From the NCBI GenBank assembly GCA_049670505.1, contig JBATTK010000108.1, positions 1 to 28,724 on the forward strand: 28,724 bases of DNA. Direction: 5' to 3'. The notes beneath the pieces are model-generated. The model was given only the letters and a program-made list of their open reading frames with translations, did no database searches and was not told the DNA's origin. The stretch comes from JBATTK01 sp049670505 (lineage in GTDB: Bacteria; Bacteroidota; Bacteroidia; Flavobacteriales; Flavobacteriaceae). The position numbers and the translations under genes were made by a program. The stretch's first letter is position 1. Each line of letters starts with the position of its first letter. Below, piece by piece: positions 17,877-25,259 of this stretch.

Positions 17877-18685
17877 TTCAATAATAAATCAAGGATGCCG
17901 GCAATAGGCCTTAACTTTTGAATGTCCGTAGTAACGGATTCCAAGGCACTGGTGCCCACAATATTAAAATTATCCTTTAAGGTTTTTATACAGGATTCCG
18001 CCTCCCCAATGGTAATCCCTTTAGGGACTTGATAATAAGTTTCCTTGTACTCCGAGGGTTCCAAACAATCAAAATCAAAATGCAGGTATAATTGTGCAAT
18101 GCTTTTTTGATGAAGGGTTTCAACGAGTTCTGTAATCCGTAATTTCTTTTGGACATAAATATTTCCCTTGTCAATTCTTTCTTGTTCCATGGCATCCATA
18201 TCCCTTAAACCCACATAATGTATTTGCGAAGTTTTGATGGTAGAAAACAGTAGGGGGGCCATTTGCCCCTCGCCCTCGCCCTCGCCCAATAGTGTTCGTA
18301 AGGGCATACCGTGGAAATTACAACTTGGAGAATCACAGGGTCTATTAATATCCGCATGGGCATCGAACCAGATAACGCCTAGCCGGGGATATCTTAGGTT
18401 CAAATAGGAGACCGGGACAATTTCCAGGCCACAGTCGCCCCCTATAGTATGGACGGTTGTAGGTTGGGTTTCTGTAAGTTTTTTATGCAATCGCCCCAAC
18501 TGTTCGGTAATAGCTTCATAATTATTAATGTCATACAACTTTTTCCCCTTTTTTCCGGCTGTTATAACAGAAAGTGGAATATGGATAAAATCATCGGAGC
18601 CAAGATAGTTGAGAACGGTCTGTGCCCCGGCTTCTATTTGTTACCCGGTACCGGATCCTTGCCACTGTGGAAAATAGATGTTCAT
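17873..18685 (-). pseudogene. Arginase/agmatinase-family gene with in-frame TAA at codon 15
   Basis: From the ATG at 18685 the frame reads MNIYFPQWQGSGTG, then TAA (18641-18643), then QIEAGAQTVLNYLGSDDF and on without another stop for 255 codons. Sequence on both sides of the stop looks like an arginase-family N-terminus, so one substitution (AAA, GAA or CAA to TAA) explains it. Numbered on the full 270-codon frame, the expected Mn ligands are D108, H110 and D112 (FDAHAD) and D204 and D206 (HFDFDCLEP). The usual GGDH is GGDC (C85). Without the first 15 codons the longest frame could start only at a TTG (18538), which would remove the first strand and helix. A CGCCCT hexamer repeat encodes GEGEGEG. 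Possible readings are pseudogene, recent nonsense allele, readthrough or sequence error. Confidence 0.8.
18265..18287. repeat. CGCCCT hexanucleotide tandem repeat inside the arginase gene
   Basis: Nearly four tandem copies of CGCCCT, encoding Gly-Glu dipeptides on the minus strand. Changes in copy number would add or remove two residues without shifting the frame. Confidence 0.75.
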
Positions 18686-18724
18686 CTGTTTATTTTAATA
18701 GTATCCAAGAAAATTTTGGTCGAA

Positions 18725-19285
18725 TTAGTCTTGATAAAGTTCTTTGTTGGTATAGCCAAAACTATATGCTTTGAACAGTATATAGAATTGATTATCTTTT
18801 TTTTCAAAGTGATGAAGCGGGATTTGCATGTATGCATTATACTTAATATCCATTTCTTCTTCAAAAAAACGCTCTGTTGGTATGGAGTCATCTATTTTTC
18901 CTATCAAAGCCGATCCGGAGCTTCCCTTTCGCATGTATTCTTTTTTTAAATCTTTATCAAGAATGTCATGACATTGAAAGTTGTTGTATTGGGGTTCGTA
19001 GGTCAGTTCTTTAGCGGCATAATCGAATTGTATTGATCCAAAATCTTTTTCTTTTTTTCTGGAGAGTACCAAGGAAAAAAGAATTCTATAGGATTCGGCA
19101 GTGTTGTTTTCAATTATTTTTTGATTGATCAGTGTTTTTTCAAACCTTTTTAGTTCCGATTTTACATCTAAATTTTCAGTTTCGAAACTTGGGGTAATAC
19201 AGTCCAAAAAAGGTGTTTTCTCTTCTGAACATCCAAAGAGATGAAATAATCCGATGAGTACAAATAGGGTATAAAAACTTTTCAT
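18725..19285 (-). CDS. Small lipoprotein of unknown function
   Basis: A 186-residue protein with a clear lipoprotein leader (MKSFYTLFVLIGLFHLFGC followed by SEEK). I do not recognise a domain. The mature part is charged and rich in Lys/Glu, with no further hydrophobic segment; two more Cys lie at CITPSF and FQCHD. It precedes the arginase-like frame by 39 bp and is probably the first gene of the minus-strand run that leads to the nitrilase and alcohol dehydrogenase. The SEEK after the Cys resembles the acidic export tag of surface lipoproteins in related species. Confidence 0.7.
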   Translation of the reverse strand: MKSFYTLFVLIGLFHLFGCSEEKTPFLDCITPSFETENLDVKSELKRFEKTLINQKIIENNTAESYRILFSLVLSRKKEKDFGSIQFDYAAKELTYEPQYNNFQCHDILDKDLKKEYMRKGSSGSALIGKIDDSIPTERFFEEEMDIKYNAYMQIPLHHFEKKDNQFYILFKAYSFGYTNKELYQD

Positions 19286-19382
19286 TTGGTAATTGTATTA
19301 AAGCCTTTAAAATCTTTTACAAGAGTCCATGCAAATAGAATCCAAGGTGATTTCCGATTAGGGGATTTAGCCATTACTGTGT

Positions 19383-20246
19383 TTACACCTTATTATAGTT
19401 TGTTTTTAATCGTTTGATTTTTCCTTCTTTGATAGATAAGAATAAAAATACAATACATACGAGTAGCAACAAAAGTATGGAGAGTATTGAATCCTCTATC
19501 CCATAGATACTTCCAGTGATTAATTCCGGACCATTAAATGTTGCTTTAATAATAGATCCAACGTCTTCAATACCCGATAGGTTTGAACCATAAAAAGGTT
19601 GCGCAAAATTCCATCCCAAATGAAAAGCGAATGGAAGCCAAATTCTTTGGGTGTAGGTGTACATTATTCCATGAGCAAAACCAAAAAGAAGCCCTAAAAC
19701 AACGGATAGGAGGGTGACATTGTCATTGAATACATGAGGTAGTTCAAACAGAATGGAGATGATGAACAATGCGATGTAAGTTCCAATCCAGTTTTCTAAT
19801 ATTCTATACAAAATTGCCCTAAAGAAAATTTCTTCCATTAAAGCGGCTATGACCAGAAACGAAAAAGGAGCTAAAAAATAGGAATAGCCCAAAAAACTTA
19901 TTACTTCATAATACCCTAATAGATATAAAACAAATATGACCAATGATAAGATGGAAAAGCCTAAAACAAAGCCGCCCAATAGTTCTTTGAACAAATTCTT
20001 TTTGGAAAGCTCCGTAATCTCCCTTTTTTCATAAAACCGGAATAGGAAAAAGTAGGTAAACAATAAAACGGATACAGAAATATAATTTATTATAGCATCT
20101 GAGATTGATTTTGAAGGTATTATATATTGAAAAATAGGTTTTGATATAAAGTTTTGAAAAGCGATGAGTACAGATAAACAAATTCCGATTCCTAAAATAA
20201 TCTTTGTAATTGGAAAGTAAAGAACGTTCTTGAGCGATTGATTCAT
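19383..20246 (-). CDS. CPBP family intramembrane glutamic endopeptidase
   Basis: A polytopic membrane protein of 287 residues from the ATG at 20246; a longer in-frame start at 20291 adds 15 residues and cannot be excluded. The CPBP (Abi/CAAX protease) motifs are all there: EE-x3-R (ALMEEIFFRAILYR), the FELPH motif, FAHGIM, and H-x3-N (AFHLGWNFAQP). About seven to eight hydrophobic segments are visible. Members cleave prenylated or membrane-bound peptides, process bacteriocins or give immunity to them, or regulate membrane-bound factors. The neighbours (a lipoprotein and a GNAT enzyme) show no bacteriocin genes, so the role is open. Confidence 0.88.
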   Translation of the reverse strand: MNQSLKNVLYFPITKIILGIGICLSVLIAFQNFISKPIFQYIIPSKSISDAIINYISVSVLLFTYFFLFRFYEKREITELSKKNLFKELLGGFVLGFSILSLVIFVLYLLGYYEVISFLGYSYFLAPFSFLVIAALMEEIFFRAILYRILENWIGTYIALFIISILFELPHVFNDNVTLLSVVLGLLFGFAHGIMYTYTQRIWLPFAFHLGWNFAQPFYGSNLSGIEDVGSIIKATFNGPELITGSIYGIEDSILSILLLLLVCIVFLFLSIKEGKIKRLKTNYNKV

Positions 20247-20350
20247 AAATTTATAGAGATGGTTTGAATAGCTTATTTTTTTGAACGGCATTAAAGGTAG
20301 TTATTCTAGATAAAAATGGGGAATAAATAAGTTGGATGATTTAGGGGATT

Positions 20351-21118
20351 TTAAGCAAATTCACGGTAGGTGGTATGGCTTTTGAAGCCAAGTTTTTTAT
20401 AAATCCCGATACCGTCTTCTGAAGCTTGCAACACTACATTCTTATAGTTCAAAGCCTTGGCTTTGTTTAAGGCCAGCGTCATTAGGGAAGACCCTATACC
20501 TTTTCCTCTTGCGTCCTCCAATGTAGCTAAACCATAGATTCCTATGGTATCCTTATCGGATGGAAAGAGTTCTACGGTAGCTACAGGTTTATGGTCATCA
20601 TAGTAGACGAACAACATAACCCCATCACGGTTATTCACATATTTTTCCGAAGTCTTTTCGTAATAGGAAATCACATCGCCATCTGGTGGATTCCAGTTAG
20701 AAGCTAATACCTTCGAATAATCGGAAAGCGTGTTCCTATCGGTAACTTGAGAAATATTTTTATGTCTGTCCGAGTAAATGAAGTTATAATCCTTTAAGTT
20801 AAGTGCCATTCCAATTTCTTCGTTTTGCTTAAAAATGGAAAGCTCCCTTAGATTTTCTCCAAGTTCAGGGGTAAGATTTTGCGAATTGGACCAAATGCAA
20901 AAATCCAAATCTTTTTCCCTATAGTGTCCAATGGATTTTGAAAGCTCCGATTTTGTCACACTTGCACCATTTTTTATGTGTATGATATTAAATGTATCAC
21001 AGCACAGACCGCTATCCACCATAAGGATGTTCTCTGTTTGGATAACCTGCATGCTATCAATTTCGCTTGGAATTTGCGATGCATGACGCTGAAAATTTAA
21101 ATCGATCAAGTCTTTCAT
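20351..21118 (-). CDS. GNAT family N-acetyltransferase, two-part
   Basis: A 255-residue protein. The C-terminal half is a standard GNAT fold: LFVYYDDHKPVATVELFP (beta4), then IYGLATLEDARGKGIGSSLM with the acetyl-CoA loop R204-G-K-G-I-G209, and VVLQASEDGIGIYKKLGFK. The first 120 residues (LIDLNFQRHAS, DFCIWSNSQNLTPELGENLREL, EIGMALNL) look like a degenerate N-terminal GNAT-like domain, as in some tandem GNAT proteins. It acetylates an unknown amine. The gene stands alone, 166 bp from its upstream neighbour, directly downstream of one copy of the dispersed repeat with a promoter-like motif. Confidence 0.85.
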   Translation of the reverse strand: MKDLIDLNFQRHASQIPSEIDSMQVIQTENILMVDSGLCCDTFNIIHIKNGASVTKSELSKSIGHYREKDLDFCIWSNSQNLTPELGENLRELSIFKQNEEIGMALNLKDYNFIYSDRHKNISQVTDRNTLSDYSKVLASNWNPPDGDVISYYEKTSEKYVNNRDGVMLFVYYDDHKPVATVELFPSDKDTIGIYGLATLEDARGKGIGSSLMTLALNKAKALNYKNVVLQASEDGIGIYKKLGFKSHTTYREFA

Positions 21119-21126
21119 AATTTGCT

Positions 21127-21205
21127 GGTGCCCGCGGTTAAATATATGGTTATTAGGGCAGAAAACAAGTAGTTAATTTTTGGTTAACCCATAAGCCAAA
21201 TCTAC
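21127..21205 (-). repeat. Dispersed repeat, copy B
   Basis: Read on the minus strand this starts at AGATTTGGCTTATGG, passes TACTTGTTTT and TGCCCTA, and ends with CCATATATTTAAC. By hand alignment it matches copy A (28411-28498) over about 67 positions with about nine mismatches and one gap, roughly 85 percent identity. It lies just before a GNAT gene, while copy A lies before an unrelated lipoprotein gene. Confidence 0.75.
21139..21169 (-). promoter_or_regulatory. Candidate promoter inside repeat copy B
   Basis: On the minus strand CTTG (21166-21169) is followed by a 19-nt spacer and TATATTTA (21139-21146). This resembles the Bacteroidota primary-sigma consensus TTTG-N19-TAnnTTTG with one mismatch in each box. 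The predicted start of transcription is about 14 nt before the GNAT ATG. Exactly the same boxes and spacing occur in copy A. Confidence 0.5.
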
Positions 21206-21284
21206 GATTTGTGGTCCCATATAAATGTAGCGTGCAAGTTGCACTTTGGTACAGAGGAGGGGTAGCGACGAAAATCATATATTG

Positions 21285-22037
21285 TTAGGGGAAGGTTTTT
21301 CTTTTTAGTGCCATAAATTGAGCGTAATCGAACCCTGTTTTTCCTATGATTCCGAATTTTTTATACCCTAAGTTATCCGAAGCATTATCCCCATAGAAAA
21401 AATTGAACAATAAACTGTACGCTTCGGATTCCTTGTTGTTGAGATAAATTTTCTCAATTTTGGAAAAATCTTGTTCATCTATAGATTCTGGCTTTGTTCC
21501 CAGTTGTTCGTTTACGAATATTTCTTGCGCTAAATATTCGTCCAGCGTTTTAGGCTTTGAATTTTTTATCCAAAAAAGTGTCCGACTTAAATATGCCGTA
21601 GTTCTGTTCTTTATCAGTTCTTTTGTGTAGTTTTCACTTGTCCAAAAGTAGGGTGTGCAAAAGTTTCGGTTTACTAAGGCATTGATTTTAAATTTACTAT
21701 CAAAATCGGTAGCGTAGTAATTTGTCCAGCCACCTTTCAAATCATCGGCCAAGTTCAGGACCACATCCACTTTTGCCGAATCGGTTTTGTTCCATGTAGC
21801 GTTGAATTCGGCAATAGTTTCTTTCATTATCATTTCCGCCCCATTATCCTGTAATTCCCTTATTTTCTGTAAAACATGCTCTTTTGCCATTGGATTAAAA
21901 CCTGAAATAGGTAAACTCAGATCCCCTTTGGTGTTTCCCTGCAGTTTAGAAATGTACTCTTGGAACCGATCCGTTGAAATTGGTTTCAAATACAATTCCT
22001 TCATTTCTGATAATATCGGTCTTAGTTCAAATTGCAT
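21285..22037 (-). CDS. Conserved-looking cytoplasmic protein of unknown function
   Basis: A 250-residue soluble protein with no leader or membrane segment. I do not recognise a domain. The beginning (MQFELRPILSEMKELYLKPI) and GDLSLPISGFNPMAKEHVLQKIREL look like a folded, conserved protein. Aromatic-rich phrases follow (GGWTNYYATDFDSKF, CTPYFWTSENYTKELI). A second possible start is the Met at residue 12. It lies 54 bp downstream of the RimJ/RimL-like acetyltransferase gene and may share its transcript. Confidence 0.65.
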   Translation of the reverse strand: MQFELRPILSEMKELYLKPISTDRFQEYISKLQGNTKGDLSLPISGFNPMAKEHVLQKIRELQDNGAEMIMKETIAEFNATWNKTDSAKVDVVLNLADDLKGGWTNYYATDFDSKFKINALVNRNFCTPYFWTSENYTKELIKNRTTAYLSRTLFWIKNSKPKTLDEYLAQEIFVNEQLGTKPESIDEQDFSKIEKIYLNNKESEAYSLLFNFFYGDNASDNLGYKKFGIIGKTGFDYAQFMALKRKTFP

Positions 22038-22091
22038 TTTTGTTTTTTATCGCTGCCTCATACTTTTCGTAGGACCGGTGGTTGTATGTTG

Positions 22092-22637
22092 TTAATTTTC
22101 ATAATCTTTTTTAGTCAATCCGTACAAAATCAAATCGTGATATTCTGATTGTTTTAGGATATGTTCTTTCAATTCGCCTTCTTTGGTCATTCCGCTATTT
22201 TTCATCACTTTTCCAGATGCGGGATTTTTAGCCAAATGTGAAGAAGTGAATTTGTTCAAATCAAGATTTTCAAATCCGTATTGTATGATCGATTTTGTCG
22301 CCTCCGTTGCATAACCTTTTCGCCAATAGGGCTCCGCAATCCAATATCCGATTTCTGCTCGATTAAATTTTCGCTCAACGGTCAGACCTATTCCACCAAT
22401 AAATTTGTTCTCGGGCTTTAATCTAATTCCAAAGATGATGTCGGTTCTGTTTTTAAACCCTTGGTTTGCCAAATTGATCCAAAAGATCGCATCTTTCTCG
22501 GAATATGGAAAAGGCAGGTTGAGCGTAAAATCGGATATATTTTTGTTCGATGCGTGTTTGACGATTTCAGGAATGTCTTTTGACGTCAATTCGGTCAGAA
22601 ACAGTCTTTCCGTCTCTATTTTAGGGAAAATTTCCAT
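22092..22637 (-). CDS. GNAT acetyltransferase of the RimJ/RimL type
   Basis: A 181-residue protein starting MEIFPKIETERLFLTEL, the usual RimJ/RimL opening (ETERLxL). Further motifs are KFIGGIGLTVERKFNRAEIGYWIAEPYWRKGYATEA, with the acetyl-CoA loop R106-K-G-Y-A, and the family tail LAKNPASGKVMKNSGMTKEG. It should acetylate N-terminal amines of proteins or small amines in the cytoplasm; the target is unknown. The 85-bp gap upstream holds the imperfect inverted pair GTACAAC/GTTGTAT. Confidence 0.9.
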   Translation of the reverse strand: MEIFPKIETERLFLTELTSKDIPEIVKHASNKNISDFTLNLPFPYSEKDAIFWINLANQGFKNRTDIIFGIRLKPENKFIGGIGLTVERKFNRAEIGYWIAEPYWRKGYATEATKSIIQYGFENLDLNKFTSSHLAKNPASGKVMKNSGMTKEGELKEHILKQSEYHDLILYGLTKKDYEN

Positions 22638-22722
22638 AATCGGTTCCGGTATTTTCTGTAATAACGTACAACGGCTTCAATAAACGCCTATTCAGGTTGT
22701 ATTTATTTTATACTTGGCAAAT

Positions 22723-23787
22723 TTAATGTCCGTTTTCAACTCTTTTAATGGGTTCGGCATCCAATATGTTTGTCCATTCATTGTTATCAAATTCCCACAA
22801 GTCTCCCAATACATTTTTCCCGTCATGGCCTCCAAAAAGAACTGCTTTTTTACGTGCTTCATCATAGACCATATTGCTGTGATTTCTGGGAGTAGGGCTG
22901 GTTTTGGTGCGCAATTGCTTCCATTCGGTATTTTTATATGACCAGGTTTCATTGATTCTGGAGTTGCCGTTCCATCCCCCAAAACGAATGAGTTGCTTTT
23001 GGTTCGCATCATAAATCATTGAAGCGTTAAAAATACCTTCTGGCTGTTCAATTTTTAGTTTATGCCACTTTTCTTCCTGCCATATCCAGGTTTCCCCTTT
23101 TGATTGGCCATATTGTTTATCTGCCGTACTGCCACCGAACAGTACCACAAATTCACTTTCATTATCATAGGCCATTGCGGTTCCATGCCGCTTGGACGGC
23201 CCTGTACGGGAAATCAAGTGCCAATTGTTATCATAAAACTCCCAAGTATCACCCAGTTTAACATATTCGCCATTTTGGATGGTATAGCCACCGAACAATA
23301 CAATTTTTTGTCGATGTTTATCATAAACCATAGCAGCTTCCGCCCTTGGTACCGGTGAATTTTTTGTAGTGATGTTTAACCAATTACCATCTTTAAACTG
23401 CCAGGTGTCACCCAATAGGTTTTCAGAACTGGGTTCTAAACCAAACAAAACCCTACTTCCTCCAAATAAAACGATTCGATTGTTTTGTTTGTCATAGGTC
23501 ATTGAAGCAAAAGTTCTTGGTCCAGGCCGATTTTTAGCAGGTACTTCTTTCCATTGGCCTTTATGCAAGGTCCATAAATCCGAAAGTACTTCTTTTTCAT
23601 CTGCACCTCCAAAAAGATACACTTGTGATTCACGGGAATGATATACCATGGCATGAGCGTTTCTAACTGAAATTACTGACTTTTCTTCGGCGGAGGATTT
23701 TGATTTGTCTTTATTGCGATGGCTCGAAAAACTGACAAGCAGTATAAGAAAAAAGATTCCTTTTAAGTATCCATACATATTTTTCAA
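22723..23787 (-). CDS. Exported six-repeat Kelch propeller protein
   Basis: A 354-residue protein with a signal peptide (MKNMYGYLKGIFFLILLVSFSS) that lacks a Cys at the expected lipobox, reading SFSSHRNKDKS; it is therefore probably a Sec-exported soluble or membrane-tethered protein. Six Kelch repeats are clear, each with A-M-x-Y-D ... LFGG ... (D/E)TW or DLW ... W: YLFGGADEKEVLSDLWTL, VLFGGSRVLFG, VLFGGYTIQNG, VLFGGSTADK, IRFGGWNGNSRINETW and VLFGGHDGKNVLGDLWEF. This predicts one six-bladed propeller, as in galactose-oxidase-like central domains, with no catalytic domain attached. The likely role is binding a partner or glycan at the cell envelope. A 369-bp gap precedes it. Confidence 0.87.
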   Translation of the reverse strand: MKNMYGYLKGIFFLILLVSFSSHRNKDKSKSSAEEKSVISVRNAHAMVYHSRESQVYLFGGADEKEVLSDLWTLHKGQWKEVPAKNRPGPRTFASMTYDKQNNRIVLFGGSRVLFGLEPSSENLLGDTWQFKDGNWLNITTKNSPVPRAEAAMVYDKHRQKIVLFGGYTIQNGEYVKLGDTWEFYDNNWHLISRTGPSKRHGTAMAYDNESEFVVLFGGSTADKQYGQSKGETWIWQEEKWHKLKIEQPEGIFNASMIYDANQKQLIRFGGWNGNSRINETWSYKNTEWKQLRTKTSPTPRNHSNMVYDEARKKAVLFGGHDGKNVLGDLWEFDNNEWTNILDAEPIKRVENGH

Positions 23788-24156
23788 TTTTCGCTAACAG
23801 TTTCATATTTGATTTGTAGCGGTGTGGCAGTTGCATCTATGAGAACCAAATCTGCGGATGCAAATGTTGGGGAACAGGTCTAGGATCTATGTGCAATTCA
23901 GCAAGCGTGGTGGCCGCCGGTTCGGAATATTCCGAGTAACTAAGATATGCTTTTTTGTAACACCTTTGATTGAAGTGGATAAATCCGTATCAGCCGCGTG
24001 TATGATTCTATTTATTAATTTTAAAAACCAAATTTTGAACATTTTGCCAATACGTAGTTTTCAATTTGGCGGACTCGGCAAACATGCCAAACTCTTGGTT
24101 TAGAAACGGATCGCCCAAGTTTTTTATATTATGGTATACTGGCTTTATCGTATTTA
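23788..24156. other. 369-bp intergenic region with a 14-bp palindrome
   Basis: No gene is supported. The end next to the Kelch gene contains, on the minus strand, AGATTTGG and CTGTTAGCGAAAATTG, which may be a very diverged relative of the dispersed repeat. A perfect palindrome TCGGAATATTCCGA lies at 23922-23935. The rest is AT-rich without clear structure. Short frames here lack family-like sequence. Confidence 0.5.
23922..23935. promoter_or_regulatory. Perfect 14-bp palindrome, possible operator
   Basis: TCGGAATATTCCGA is fully self-complementary and sits in a long gap between a CPBP protease gene and the Kelch gene, about 135 bp before the Kelch ATG. A dimeric regulator could bind it; no regulator gene is nearby. 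Confidence 0.3.
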
Positions 24157-25005
24157 TTACCAATTCATGAAAACTAAGGGCATGTCGAGCATTGCATGAA
24201 GCAGTACCGCAGCAAGAATAGAACCGTCCTTTTCCCTTATAAAACCTAAAATCAATCCAATAATCAATGTAAATATTGCCCACGGCCATAATGGGGGAAC
24301 TACAACTAAGGCGTGCATCATTCCAAATAGAAGCGCCGAAAGAAATAATCCCCAGCCAAAATTTACGTCACGAATATGAAATGATTTTCCAAAATATCTA
24401 TTGAACGAAGATTGCAAATACCCTCTAAATAATAGCTCCTCACCCAAACCAACAATAAATATATAATATAAAATTTTTGAAATTATAGGAATATGTTCGT
24501 AGGTAAAATACGCAATAATGACTGTTAGTAAACTAAAAATGACAAATGCAGTAATTCTTTTGTTGGGTGCGGCTGTATCATTTCTTGTTGGTAGCCTATG
24601 GGTTACTTTTGGAATGAAATAGAACACCATAAGGTAGACAATACCCAGAGTTATTGAACCTGCCCAATCTGCAAATCCCCATCCAAGAATACCGATCAAC
24701 AAAAAGGTAATACCTGCCGGACCGCCAATGGCATACGCTCTTAAAGAAAGTTTGAATGCATCTGAAAACTTAGGGAAATAGATTCCAAAATCACTTTTGT
24801 TTTTATATAAAAGATGAATGAGTGCCAGGGGAAACAAAATAGTCACAACAAACTTTACAAAATATCTTAAAACTATATTGTTCTTTTCAGTAAAGTCGTA
24901 GGGAATATTTTTTACATTCAAAAAGACAACTATGATTATGGCCCATACTACGATAGGAAAAATCAGATCTTTTCCAATGGACCTTTTCGTATTTGGATTA
25001 TCCAT
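24157..25005 (-). CDS. CPBP family intramembrane glutamic endopeptidase
   Basis: A 282-residue polytopic membrane protein from the ATG at 25005 (MDNPNTKRSIGKDLIF); a start at 25032 adds nine polar residues and is less likely. Motif 1 is EELLFRGYLQSSF, motif 2 is FGMMHALVV, and the last helix has LLHAMLDMP, giving the conserved Glu pair, Arg and His residues of CPBP proteases. About eight hydrophobic segments are present. It is only distantly similar to the CPBP gene at 19.4 kb and is not a recent duplicate. Substrate unknown; the neighbours give no hint. Confidence 0.87.
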   Translation of the reverse strand: MDNPNTKRSIGKDLIFPIVVWAIIIVVFLNVKNIPYDFTEKNNIVLRYFVKFVVTILFPLALIHLLYKNKSDFGIYFPKFSDAFKLSLRAYAIGGPAGITFLLIGILGWGFADWAGSITLGIVYLMVFYFIPKVTHRLPTRNDTAAPNKRITAFVIFSLLTVIIAYFTYEHIPIISKILYYIFIVGLGEELLFRGYLQSSFNRYFGKSFHIRDVNFGWGLFLSALLFGMMHALVVVPPLWPWAIFTLIIGLILGFIREKDGSILAAVLLHAMLDMPLVFMNW

Positions 25006-25259
25006 TCCTAACTTTTTAGTGTTGTAACACATTTCTTTTGGGGCGGGAGTCGGTAAATAGGGGGCATAGCGAACAAAGTCAGCTTTCGCGGGATCAGCTC
25101 TAACCGTAAATTGTATGGATAGTGGCAGATTGCACGACTCTTTCCTATCAAACAGATATGATGTTTGAGTGGGTTACTATCCGTTGATATTAAGTACATG
25201 CTCCTCTATTATTTATACAAAACGTTGGGCATTGTACATAGAATTTTGTAGAATTTGCA

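Noticed and set aside
18449..18949. 166-codon plus-strand open frame with hydrophobic stretches
   Set aside because: Antisense to the arginase-like gene and the small lipoprotein; the hydrophobic runs mirror AT-rich lipoprotein coding sequence.
22692..23012. 106-codon minus-strand frame overlapping the Kelch gene
   Set aside because: Out of frame with the six Kelch repeats, which extend to 22723 in the main frame.
23858..24103. 81-codon plus-strand frame in the long intergenic gap
   Set aside because: No recognisable leader, domain or ribosome-binding context; composition looks like non-coding DNA.
19383..25005. Defence or bacteriocin-immunity system built on the two CPBP proteases
   Set aside because: The two are distant in sequence and position, and no bacteriocin, transporter, nuclease or toxin gene accompanies either.
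25008..25199. 63-codon minus-strand frame upstream of the second CPBP gene
   Set aside because: Short, no motif, and it overlaps the likely promoter region of the CPBP gene.
20292..25259. Integron-like cassette array, suggested by single genes separated by GTT/AAC-containing imperfect palindromes
   Set aside because: The inter-gene sites do not match the RYYYAAC/GTTRRRY ends consistently, the spacing varies, and no integrase gene is in the window.
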